Shown: positions 1 to 10,262 of the stretch, piece by piece | Layout: each line of letters begins with the position of its first letter | Position numbering within the stretch: the stretch's first letter is position 1 | Assembly (NCBI GenBank): GCA_013420905.1 | Contig: JAAXNY010000004.1 | Location: forward strand, 4,916,731-4,980,730 | Source: Collybia mongolica | Taxonomy: Eukaryota; Basidiomycota; Agaricomycetes; Agaricales; Clitocybaceae | DNA length: 64,000 nt | Direction: 5' to 3' | The notes under the pieces: generated by a model | Databases searched by the model: none | What the model saw: only the letters and a program-made list of their open reading frames with translations | What the model was told of the DNA's origin: nothing | Made by a program: the position numbers and the translations under genes

Positions 1-560
1 TACAACCGTTCGGCGTCCCGGACATAGCTGTGATCCAATCAATGAGGTGGACCATTCCAGTACTCGTTGGCTTCTCCATAAATCAACATTCTCGAGAAAT
101 TGTGCCCCTTAGGCCTCTACCATAATGCTTCACGAACGGCTCTAGATCTGGTAGGTTTTCCCCCGCCCCACATCCGATCCATCCTCACACAGACCCTATA
201 CATTAAATTTGAATTCCATTATCACGATCCTAGATAAGCAAACTTCACATTCGAGTACCAATATAGATCTTTGGCCAAGGTGCCTTCTTGAGATTAATAT
301 GGCCTGTTTGTGTCAGGCCGTGCTTCGCGGGGAAATGCGCTTCCATATGCCAAATCACGCATGAGGCCCGAATAACGGTTAGAATCTCCGGGCCTTGTGG
401 TTTAACCAGCATTTATGACCACGCTCTAACAACAAAAAAGCTATCATGGTGGTGATAATGGAGAAAACAACGATAATACAGCTTATAAGAACCCTATAAA
501 GTTGACCCGGGCGAGGAGGCTATATATCTCTGACACATCCATAGTGGAGAGAAAGGTCAA
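1..560. other. Intergenic, 3' side of HsbA-like gene
   Basis: Downstream flank of the split HsbA-like gene. I see no convincing open frame, RNA gene or repeat here. Confidence 0.4.
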
Positions 561-1023
561 TCAAACATCAGCGTATATAGCCTTAGCGGCATTACAAGCA
601 GCCAGAATCCTGTCCCTGAGTGCGGCCGCCTCATCACTCTGCACAAGGTTGTCAGTGAGACATGCAATAACCATGTAGAACAGGGGACCCACTGGGCAGA
701 GCGCAAGTAAAGCATTCGCGAACGCTTCTGTGGCATTACAGAGGTCGTTGAGATCCTGTTTGACAAGTGCGGCGATCCCGCCAATGGGAAGTGCCTGGAA
801 CGCAGCTTTATGATCCCCAATCTGAGTGAGGGTGTCAATTATGATGGGTTCCAGGGCCTCAAGGGACGCGAGAATAGTTGCGCAGTCTTCCTCTGGGATG
901 GGGTGGGGTGTGGCCTGTATCGAAATTAGTCTCTGCAGCGAATTGACAAAAAACAGGAAGCCACGAACTCACGTTCGTATCTGTTATCCCCTTGTTGAGG
1001 TCATTCTCCAGATTACCGGCATT

Positions 1024-4000
1024 TAGGGCTGAGCACCGTGTCCGTATATACGGCTATACGGGCACCCGTAAGACGGTTACCGTCACCGTGCCGTCTAGCC
1101 CCACAGGTGCGACTTGACGGCACGGGTGACGGCACGGTTACCCCCCGTATCATACCGTCAACTGACGGCCGTATACGGCATGTGTACGGCTGTGTAGAAT
1201 TGGAATTTATGACGCGTTCATTGCGTCATTGAATTGCATAATGCCATCACACGTGCTTTGGTTTGTTTATCTGCAGAGCTCTCGGGTCACTCGGGTGTCG
1301 TTCAGCGAGCTGGCCAATCTGGAGCAGCATGTGTGCGCATCAAGATGAAATCTCCTAGTTAGGAAGGGATGCGCACAACCTATTTAATGGGCGCATTTTT
1401 GCCAACGAGAACGTCACCCTGCCCCCACTTCTTGCCTTTATCATTGGGCCATCAGTATGCCTTCTCACTCCGATGCTGAGAATTGCGCGGTCGACGAGCA
1501 TGGCCAACTCAAAGACGCCAACGATATCCAGTGGTTCAACTCCCCTGGCGATAACGATCCTATCCCTCTTCCCTCTGTGGAAGGAGATGCTGGCATCGAC
1601 AACGATGAAGGTATGTGTTGCCTTACTCTGCATCTTGCAAGTATTGACGGCACGCCCGCCAGTTGCCCAAGGTAGACCTAAGCGAAACAAGAATTCAGGA
1701 CTACAGGATATCCTTGCCGCTGAGCGCCTCGATGAGTGGGGCGATCTCGAGAAGAAACACCGCCAACCCAAACGACGTTCAAAGAGGGTTACCAAGCATA
1801 TCAAAGTTGCGGATGATGGCTTGTCGGATCTCGAAGATGACGACGAATACGAAACCGACGAAGTTGATGGGTCTTTGCAGGCAAGCGATGCATCCGACAG
1901 TGAGGGTGGCATATCTAATGAGGAGGTACGTGACTGACATGACTGACAATTAGTAATTCTTTCGTTTCCATCCTTCTAATGATGGTTGCAGCTCGCCGAT
2001 ATGCTTCCCTCAAAGACAGTGCCGAATAATATGAGGCGAGCCCATGCTGGGAAGCGGAAGCGATCTGATAAGAGCACTGTTGACGACTCTCAGCCCTCTC
2101 AAGCAACCACCCCCGCCATCACCCCTGCTAGCAGCTTCATGGACGAAAGCTCAAAGGAAACGAAACAGGTGGGTTTCGGTTGTCAAATATGTTTCTAGTA
2201 CTAATGAAATTGACTATAGACGTCGAATCCGATCTACTACTTTTATAATACCCTCCAGGCTGCTCCTCATGGCGTTAAAGCCGACGAAGGTGACAAGTTT
2301 TACCAGTGCCTTCATGGTGGTAGGAAGGTTTTGAGGGTTACGAAGAGGATGAGGAACAATCTCAATGGTAAGGTCAATTCTTCATCAGTCACTATTTTCG
2401 ACTTACACACAGTTGGGTTTTCCTTTCAGGTCTTATTGGGAATCTCAGAAGTTGCTCGCCTGACATGTTCAAATTTTATTCTTATCTCAAGGATCGCCGT
2501 CCGCATGCACCACTCTCACCCGAGGAGAAAGGAATTGCAACCGGCGAGATTGAGCTCTCGTCTGCGAAACTCGCCGAGTTCACGCAACGTCACGACGCTC
2601 ATCAGCAGTCACTCAAGAATGCATTTGTACGGCAACAGGAGAAAGCAGCAGTAAGTGTTTATTTATTTTCCATTGATCGCGCTCTCTTATCACTGATATT
2701 TAGGAACCCTGGAGCCAGGAAAAATTTGAAGAGTTGTTGACAAAGTGGATTGTCGCCTCCGACCAACCGTTTGAAGAGGTGGAGAAACCAGAACTTGCTG
2801 ACCTCCTCAACTATGTAAATCGATCTGCGTCATCACTCAAGATCCCCAGCCGTTTCACAGTCAAGCGGCGCGTGATGAAAATGAATGCCGAAGGTATCCA
2901 AGAAATGAAGGATTTGTTTGCAGTACGTCGTAATGTCAACCACACATCGTGATTCAACGTTCTGACTTGTAAGTAGAAAATTGATGGCAAGGTGGCTGTT
3001 TCGCTCGATGGCTGGACATCAGGCAACAACTATGGTTTCCTCGGCATCATTACACACTACGTAAATCCAGATACTGGTGAACTTGGTCTGTCGCAAGTTC
3101 TTGTTATTATTATTTTCACTCAACTGTCAACAGAGGAATGTCTGATTGATTTTCGTGAACTGCTTGGCCAGCACACAGGCGAAAACATCGCAGAGGCAGT
3201 CTGGGACACACTTTGTATGTTCGGTATCCAAGGAAAGGTGAATTGTATTTGTTCTCAATGCCGATAATATGCTCAACTTGCAGTAGACAATTGCCTTTGT
3301 AACGGACAATGCGTCGAACATGGACACATTTGTCGATGCAATTGTTTCATTGGCCAAGAAGATGCAGATCGTTATCAACGCAGTCTGGGCACGGCTTCGT
3401 TGCATGCCGCATACCATTCACCTTGCAGCGCTCAAGGTATGAACCAAATTATGTTGTCCTTAACCCTTCACTGATGGTTTCCAAGCTACTCGAAGCTATC
3501 GGTGCAAAACGTTCTCGTAACGATAAGAAAACCAACTCGCCTGGTGACAATTACCAGGACTCTGTCAGTGCACCACTTAGTGAGGAAGCAGACAACGATG
3601 CAGCAACCCAGGAAGGTGACGACGAAGATGAATTCTCTCCTGATGGCCCACAGGCCCCTACCGATTTTATTTTTCCAGCAGTAGATAAGGAAAGTGGTTC
3701 TTTTTAGTGGTGTTAGCCCTTTAAGCCTTGCCTAATAGTCCTCTTAGCTTCGAAAAATTGTCCGCGCTGTTCGTTCGAGTCCACAGCGGAAGGCTCGCTG
3801 GTTAGACCTAGTGTCTGATGAGCTTCGCAAGAGGAATCCTGATGCCCCATGCTACCCTCCTGCACTTATGCTCATCCTTGATGTTTCGACGCGTTGGTCT
3901 TCCACCCATCAAATGATGCGTAAGGTTTCTTTGATTGTTTTGTGGAACTGGAACTTATCAAATTCATTACCCATAGGTCGAGCATTGCAATACGAGGCTG

Positions 4001-5130
4001 AGATCAATACCTTTGTGGCCCTCCGCGCAAATCGTGACCTCCGTGATCTCGAACTCACAGAAGATGAGTGGTCGTCGATTAGGCTTGTAGCTACATGGCT
4101 CGAGAGGTTCCGAGATGCCACGACCCAGATGTCTGCTACGCAACAGCCCATGCTATCACATACACATGCCATCTTTCGCGGTCTACAGGAACATCTTCGT
4201 GAATCCATTCGCGACTTACCCACTAACATTGATCCTTGCATCCGAGAGGGACTTCTAGCTGCTCACCAAAAGCTGAGCGAGTACTATTACAGGTTCGACC
4301 AGTCCCCGTTTTACATCTGGGCTGCACGTATGTTCATCTTGTTTCCATTATGCCTTAACTGATTGATACATTGGTAGTCCTTGACCCGAGGATCACCTAT
4401 GAAGGCTTGAAGCTCGACTTTGCTGATGATCCTACTCTTCTCGCCGATCTGGAGAAGTCCAAGGCACTGCTTCGAAAATACTACGACGAAAACTATGCAG
4501 TTTCACATGTGCCCTCTGATGACATCAATAGCAGTCGCTCGAAGTCTTCTGGCCCAGCAGACTTTATGTCACGCTACGAATCCATTGTACCCGACAATAT
4601 TGACGAACTGGAGGAATATTTCAAGATCAAGCGCAAGGATTTCAGGAAATGTGATCCGCTTCGGTGGTGGAGGAGCCAACGGGAGGATTGGCCTAATCTC
4701 TACCGTCTTGCTTGTGATGTGCTTTGTATTCCAGGTTTGTGGTGTTCCTCTCCATTATTGTTTATCTATTTATGGTGCTTTTAGGGTCTGCTGTCGCAGT
4801 CGAACGTCTTTTTTCAAGCGGCAGGGACACCATCTCACTTCGCCGTGCCAGCCTTCGGCCAGACACTATTCGAGCCCTTATGGTCCTCAAGCACCGCCTT
4901 CGTCGCATGCGCCAGCGTAGTGTAATCGCTCTAGAGTAGAATTTCTTATAAACTATGAAAATGGTTGTTTTCATCCCGTAACGATCCCGTTTACGGCCGT
5001 ATCTGCACCCGTACCGTGCCGTTCAGCTCTTGTGAAAGGACTATACGGGTACGGGAACGGGCATACCCGTAACCGTCTGCCACCGTGAGTATACGGCCGT
5101 ACACCGTATACGGGACGGTGCTCACCCCTA
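1024..5130 (+). mobile_element. hAT-1: complete hAT DNA transposon
   Basis: A 4,107 bp element flanked by a perfect 8 bp target duplication CCGGCATT (1016-1023 and 5131-5138), the hAT target-site length. The ends are terminal inverted repeats, TAGGGCTGAGCACCGT on the left and TAGGGGTGAGCACCGT on the right read inward. The outer ~150 bases at each end are packed with short ACGG/CCGT-type motifs in both orientations, probably transposase binding sites. The single gene inside is a hAT transposase with its acidic residues present. The element lies antisense inside exon 2 of an HsbA-like gene. Confidence 0.95.
1457..4939 (+). CDS. hAT transposase of hAT-1, spliced
   Basis: Transposase that would cut out and reinsert hAT-1. 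The ATG at 1457 (MPSHSDAENC) opens an acidic N-terminal region. Introns of about 50-65 bases separate the exons, for example after EGDAGIDNDEG and after GGISNEEV. A short region near 2270-2480 (DKFYQCLHGG) sits where a BED zinc finger normally lies but is degenerate. The RNase-H-like core has the three expected acidic residues: Asp in VSLDGWTS (codon 3007), Asp in FVTDNASN (codon 3305), and Glu in VAVERLFSSG (codon 4802) inside the C-terminal hAT dimerisation block. RWSSTHQMM and the PLRWW motif upstream of the Glu are also typical. The frame can be followed to the TAG at 4937 without a break that splicing does not explain, so it could be active. Exon borders are by eye. Confidence 0.85.
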
Positions 5131-5388
5131 CCGGCATTTGTATGGATAGCCTTTTATTAGTACGCACATCAGATTCAGATACAGTCGTAAATATCACATT
5201 TTCAGACATACTAGTGCTTGAGTCAAAGTTCCACCAGATGAGGGGAAGGCGTCGATGGAGGTATGGAGCGTATTAAGTGAAGCCCCGATTGCGGCGATGT
5301 CGGCCTCGATCTGTGCGACAGTCGCGAGGCAAGAAACAGCAAGAGAGGCAAGGAAGAAGATTGTAGAAGCGATACGCATATTCAACAT

Positions 5389-6005
5389 TAGTGCAAGTCG
5401 ATTGTTAGGTTGTTCGGATGGAAGTGCTGGAGAGTTTGATTGTTTTCATATCTTTATACCTTCCTCTGTACTTACCACATGACGCCTGAGCGATCTAGTG
5501 TAAGATGCCCACCTTCTCCTTTCAGGCGAAATGGGTCGCCTGATAACCGATAACTGTCAAAACATAGAAGAATCAAGTCAGCCGGACAGCTCATGGTAAC
5601 GATGATGTCCTTTATTGCGATAATCACGACGATGGGCGCCCTTTCGCAACTTTTGTTGTCCTCCAATGATCCACACTCCCCATAAAGAAGAAGGTTCTCA
5701 TAGGGTGCAGCAATGCGCGGCTTACCTCTTCGTAATCAACAGGAGCCTCTGTGCCTCCACGATGCTGCGTATAAAGATTTCCATCGAAAAACTCAAATGT
5801 CGGAGGAGAGGGGGGTACGGAGATAGCCGTGATGAGATCAGGAAGTGGCGTTATTCGCGTGGCGCGACGCGTCCCGAGTCGGATTGGATAACATAAACCA
5901 ATGCACTCATCAGGATGGGCGACTCAGTACGCCACAGAGTATTTTTCAATGTCGGGGGAAAACACCACGGATGAACAAAACCACGCCCTCCAAGTAGTAC
6001 ATATA
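5389..6005. other. Intergenic upstream of HsbA-like gene
   Basis: Contains the TATA element of the HsbA-like gene; otherwise no supported gene. Confidence 0.4.
5452..5458 (-). promoter_or_regulatory. TATA box of the HsbA-like gene
   Basis: TATAAAG on the minus strand, 64-70 bases upstream of the ATG at 5388. Assigned from motif and spacing only. Confidence 0.5.
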
Positions 6006-6096
6006 TCCTTGTTAGTATATCGGTTCAGTACACGCGCCTGTCAGTGTTGGCCTCTGAGCGTCGCGCGAGAGCTGGGTTCGACTCCCAGACAGGGAG
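6006..6096 (+). tRNA. tRNA-Asp (GTC) with 18-nt intron
   Basis: A full cloverleaf can be drawn. The acceptor stem TCCTTGT pairs with ACAGGGA (one G-T pair). The D stem is GTAT/GTAC with a GG-containing loop. The anticodon stem CGCGC/GCGCG closes the loop CT-GTC-AC, and the T arm is CTGGG-TTCGACT-CCCAG. The intron is 6044-6061, directly after position 37 as is canonical for nuclear tRNA introns. The anticodon is 6040-6042. Without the intron the RNA is 73 nt including discriminator G at 6096. A run of seven T at 6098-6104 is a good RNA polymerase III terminator. Confidence 0.93.
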
Positions 6097-6097
6097 A

Positions 6098-6104
6098 TTT
6101 TTTT
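6098..6104 (+). terminator. Pol III T-run terminator of tRNA-Asp
   Basis: Seven consecutive T starting two bases after the discriminator base of the tRNA-Asp gene. Confidence 0.85.
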
Positions 6105-6236
6105 CTCTCATGTAATCACGCATGACACGAGGCAATTACGTCCTTCTTCCTCCTTCGCCCAAATATCCATGGTAGCAGGGTTTATTTTGATATATACCAT
6201 CGTTCACTGTACGAAATCTACGCCGCATGTATACAG

Positions 6237-7350
6237 ATGCCAGAACAATGCAGCTCACCTCAAATTCCAGTGGGCATCGTCAAATATAATCATCCTCTAG
6301 GACACCAATTGAAGATCATTCGCAACCTCAGCGTACAAGTACAAATTTATGATTGGGATCTTGACGCCAAAACCGTAGAAGTGGAGGAAACTCTTAATAA
6401 GGCCATAAAGCATCGCGCAGATGCGACAGGACAGTAGGCAGGCTGTGGACCGAAACTACCGTTTGTGGGAGGCTTCCGCCGGAGCCATGGTAGAGATTTT
6501 CGTTCGTTGCCACCAAGGCGGTGCGTCGGTGTTTCCGTACAATGGTTTTACCAGTTTCGCATTTACTTCAAGTCAGGTTTACTCAACATTCAGGATCATC
6601 GTGTTTGTCCACATATTCATTACGCATTTCTCCTCTTCACCTGCATGTTCCCCTTGACACATTTTTGTCGGATTCTGTGGCGACGCGCAAGTGAGTTCAG
6701 TATATTGTATTGCCTGGGCGCAACTTACAGAGATTAAAATTGTACCCACGTCTCCCAGTATACCACTAGAGCTCCTCGGAAAATGTCTACTGGGCAATAC
6801 CTTTACCTTCACGGTAGCATTCAACCGACGTCAATCTGTCCACTGCAGTACGTTTATCGAATTTCCGGATAATCTAATCTCCCGACTTTATAAACACAGT
6901 GCTTATAATGTCGAATTGTGCCGTGCACAGAGCCCACACTAAGAAGATGACGTTGGCCTTACCTAACCTCACGGGCCTTTCAGCACAGATAGAGACTGAC
7001 GTTCCAGAACGCGATTTTGGAGCTACGGTATTGGAGAACCTTGCTCCAAGGCTTGAGGTATATGGGTCCTACCTACTCAGACGCTAAACCTAGATCACTA
7101 CGTGATCCTTCTGAGATGATGAATGCTCAGGATACCTTGTATCGTTCCAGATCAACATAATACAATTGTGTCCTGAGATCCGTGATGTCACCTCTTCTGG
7201 AATCTCACCTCCCTATGTGTGCTACAGTTTCGAACCTTTGGATTAAGAGCCTCTGGAAGAACCTTCATTCATTTTTGATCCTCGCGTCGCGCGTACGCCT
7301 GAGATCAATCCGGACGTAAGCCGACTAACTGTATTATCAAGCTCAGCATG
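6237..7350 (+). pseudogene. Coding-like remnants, unrecognised
   Basis: I do not recognise this. Successive short stretches look protein-coding but change frame or hit stops. QIYDWDLDAKTVEVEE at 6340-6390 is followed, in another frame, by QAVDRNYRLWEASAGAM. LTGLSAQIETDVPERDFG lies near 6985. A stretch near 7185-7320 (SSGISPPYVCYSFEPLD, then EPLEEPSFIFDPRVA) has an in-frame TAA between its halves. It could instead be a multi-exon gene whose introns I cannot place. Confidence 0.25.
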
Positions 7351-8460
7351 ATCACCCCTAGCCAACCTCTCACTCCCATGATATCCCTTGATTGATTGTG
7401 TCCTGTCCCCGAGTTTTCGGATGCACGAGGCGGAGACCCTGCAAAACCCTTGCCGTTGAAAACTACGCTGTGCACCATTATCGAAGGCGTGTCTGAAGGG
7501 TAGAGCATGTTTCCGCTAGCCGGACGAGCCCTTGGATGGCCTGTTATCGCAGGAGAAGTCGTGCTCGTATTATTGTCTGCGGTTGTTCCTGGGTTTGCAC
7601 CTTCTGATTGTGCAGTTTCGTTAGCCAAATCGGCGCCTGGAGAATCTGCAATTGCTGACGGAATCACAGACGTTATCGGTTTGGGTTTTGGGGTATAGTG
7701 TCGGTAGCTTTCCGTGGAGACGGGCCTCTGGATGACGTTCCCCCTCGTAACTGTGGCCGCGTTTGGACGTACTGAGAATGTGTCTTCGACCGGCGGAGGA
7801 GTGCTTAGAGAATATGACGTTGTAAACGGAGTCGTGACTTCTGTTGGAGTTGGATTTACGGTATAATGCTGGTAACTTCCAATGAAGGTAAAGCGTGTGA
7901 GATCGGTAAAGATATTCGTTTGTAAGGCTATTCCAGATTGGGGCCGCAGAGCCACAAGGTTAATTAGGAGATAAGAAATAGTAAGGTTCGTGTGCTTACG
8001 TGGAGTGTCGCCCGTGAAACGGCTAGGAGTTCTTCCGATGGTCGAAGGAACTGGTTAGCAGTGGTATAACCGAAAATCTAATATCGTGAACGTACTGTGA
8101 AGAGCCCGCACAAGGAGGAATAGGGGAGGGCGTGGGATCCTGGGTTCCAGTTTCGATTTCATCAGTTGTGGAGATGCCTAACGTATTATAAGTGTGGACC
8201 CCAGCGGTGTCGGGGGGATCTAGCGCTCGGGTCAACACGAATATAACACGCTATCGTGATATTTACTGATAGGTTGGACTGAACTCTGGTAAAAATCAGT
8301 AGAGTTACTATGAAGTTGTCATCTTATTTACTATGAAGTAGTCACACGGAATAGTCACTCACGAGTTGCTTGAAGGATCCGATGGGTTAATCAAGGCCTC
8401 GCCATGAGAAACGATGATAGCGAACGTAGAGAGTAAAATGAGATTGGACGGTGGAGCCAT
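7305..8460 (-). CDS. Secreted Ser/Thr-rich protein, family gene A
   Basis: Not a named family that I can recognise. Exon 1 (8460-8363) encodes MAPPSNLILLSTFAIIVSHGEA, a clear signal peptide, and ends at a GTGAGT donor. A middle exon or exons around 8240-8015 encode Thr/Pro-rich sequence (TGTQDPTPSPIPPCAG) ending TGDTP at a GTAAGC donor at about 7999. The last exon (about 7937 to 7305) has the motif RFTFIGSYQHYTV shared with family genes B and D, a long Ser/Thr/Pro linker, and a hydrophobic tail GWLGVIMLSLIIQLVGL suggesting a GPI-anchor signal. Phase agrees across the last junction; the first internal junctions are uncertain. The likely product is a surface or wall mannoprotein-like protein of unknown role. 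A truncated relic lies in the inverted duplicate near 32.48-32.72 kb. Confidence 0.6.
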
Positions 8461-8526
8461 TTCGACTTGGAGGGAAAGGTAAGGTGGATATTGTAGAAAT
8501 AATGCCAGTCAGTCATGATGGCTTTT

Positions 8527-8898
8527 CTACGTCATGTCTCGATTACAGAATCCGAAACCAAGGGTTTTCGCGAATGGAATTGATGGCATGGCATTAAGTT
8601 GCTTACCTCTCATTTTCCGTTCGTCGATCCAGTGAGAGATTGACCCGTGATCTGTTGGATTATACTCTTGCGATACAGCGGAATCTATATATTGAGTCAC
8701 CGTCTCCACAGCGTGGAGTACTTGAGGTAGGGTCTCTGTTGGATATTCAGATGCGCGGAGAAGATGCGCGGATATTTGTAATGTAGGGACGCTGTAGGCA
8801 CAAAACCGAACGTGTTTCTGGTGGGCCACGCGTTGTAAACAATTTCCGCTCAAGGACCTCGTGTTTGGTTCCTGAGAGATAAGAACACATTGCATCAT
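8527..8898 (-). CDS. Hypothetical ORF, conserved in duplicate
   Basis: The ATG at 8898 opens a 123-codon frame (MMQCVLISQEPNTRSLSG...). Its first ~60 residues are closely preserved in the inverted duplicate at 32062, including QRVAHQKHVRFCAYSVPTL, although the later part shifts frame there. A GTAAG-type donor follows KMR, so it may be one exon of a longer gene. No domain is recognised. DNA similarity alone could explain the conservation, because the whole block is duplicated. Confidence 0.3.
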   Translation of the reverse strand: MMQCVLISQEPNTRSLSGNCLQRVAHQKHVRFCAYSVPTLQISAHLLRASEYPTETLPQVLHAVETVTQYIDSAVSQEYNPTDHGSISHWIDERKMRGKQLNAMPSIPFAKTLGFGFCNRDMT

Positions 8899-9413
8899 GA
8901 GCCCTAGTCGGCTCGTTGGGAGCGACTGAGATGGTGGGGGTCGTGCGATATACGGTTATCGACCTTCGGCCGTGTTGAGAGATCTTCGAAGGTCAGTTGA
9001 TTTATAAGCGAACATACCCCTTACACAAAACGGCTGAGCAGGTATAGCTGGACTTGGCATGAACTACGAGCTCGACTCTGGGATGATCGCCTTTTGAAGG
9101 TGAAGGACAGCGAACCGTTTGCACTCAATATTTTCAACATCATCATAACCCTTTCCGGAACAGTCCGGTTTTTCGGCATCATCCGAATCTATTTTTACAG
9201 GTTGATATGAACGCGTCGAGCCCGTCAGTTCTACCTCTGCTCATACGTTTGTCTTCATGTGTATTAGAATACTGATTGGAAAGCTGCAGTATGTGGTGGT
9301 AAGACTGCCCCTCAGTTATAATTTGAGTAGAAAATAACCCCCTATCACCAATGACCATCAGATAAGCACAAGTAGACCAGCCACAGTCACTGTGTCCCCA
9401 TTGGATCATGAAA

Positions 9414-9463
9414 TTCAGCCATTTAAGTGTGGAAATATGAATTTCCACACTTAAATGGCTGAA
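9414..9463. repeat. Perfect palindrome, 24 bp arms
   Basis: ATTCAGCCATTTAAGTGTGG and its following AAAT are mirrored exactly across a 3-base centre (ATG). It lies at the junction between the duplicated flank and the AT-rich repeats of the Plavaka-like element. Confidence 0.8.
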
Positions 9464-9499
9464 TTAAAGGGGTATGAATTGTGGCTGAAATTCCACCCC

Positions 9500-9960
9500 A
9501 CATATTTCAGCCATCCAATAGATGAAAAAAGGTATTAAATTTTCCCTCCATTAATTGGATGAAATTTCATCCTATAAAGGAGTGAAGTTGGTGGCCTGAT
9601 TTTCATCCCCCATATTTCAGCCATTTATTAGATAAAAATATGTATTAAAAATCCCTTCAATTAACTACAATTAATTGGATGAAAGTTCATCTTATAGAAG
9701 AGTGAATTTAGTGGCTGATTTTCATCCAAAATATGTTAGCCATCCATTAGATGAAAAAAAGTATTAAATTTTCCCCCAGTTAACTGGATGAAATTTCATC
9801 CTATAGAAGAGTGATTTTAGTAGTTTATTTTTATCCCACATATTTCAGCCATCCTTTAGATGAAAAAAGATATTAGAATTTTCTCCAATTAACTGGATGA
9901 AATTTCAACCTATAAGAGAGTGAGTTGGCTTGAATATTTTCATCTGATAGGGGGGTACAA
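9500..9960. repeat. Four AT-rich tandem units of ~115-125 bp
   Basis: Units begin near 9503, 9617, 9738 and 9845. Each has CAGCCAT, then TTAGATGAAAAA, then a T/C-rich stretch, then GGATGAAATTTCATCC (a 16 bp palindrome, varied in some units), then AAGAGTGA. Probably subterminal repeats of the Plavaka-like element. Confidence 0.7.
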
Positions 9961-10262
9961 AATTTATACAAAAGAATGGAATTTAAAGACAGTACTTTGA
10001 TTAATTAAATTAATAGGGGGAATGATCTGAGGTTATATTTTGTAAGCTTGGAGTACTTAGTAAGTTCAGGTGAAGGGGGCCCAAGGGCAAGCTCTTGAGA
10101 GTAATTCAGCATGGCATTAAGGAACCAAAGGATTATGCTATTACTATTATTAAAATATTGCTTGAGCAAGGCTGTAAGATGCATGGGCAAAATGAGTAGT
10201 ATATGTAGTTGATAAAAGAATGGACGTACCAACTATGTATGTACTGAAGATAAGGAATGACA

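Larger units (their letters stand above)
561..5388 (-). pseudogene. HsbA-like secreted protein gene split by hAT-1
   Basis: Hydrophobic surface binding protein A-like gene (HsbA family, Pfam PF12296 as I recall it), a fungal secreted protein thought to bind hydrophobic surfaces. Exon 1 (5388-5212) begins MLNMRIAS, has a hydrophobic signal peptide ending near SCLA, then helical sequence including ADIAAIGASLN. A GT..AG intron runs 5211-5151. Exon 2 starts at 5150 (AIHTNAG) and is interrupted at 5131 by the transposon. It resumes at 1015 (NLENDLNKG) and ends at 973. After a second intron (972-915), exon 3 (914-561) carries the family-like helices EEDCATILASLEALEP, DLNDLCNATEAFANALLALC and RDRILAACNAAKA. 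Without the element and one target-site copy, the three exons total 594 nt, an open frame of 197 residues. The gene therefore looks disabled only by the insertion, and recently. Family assignment is by recall. Confidence 0.8.

Noticed and set aside
9389..9400. CACTG-like word as a CACTA-type terminus of the Plavaka-like element
   Set aside because: It lies within or at the edge of sequence shared with the uninterrupted duplicate, and no matching inverted word is at the other edge.
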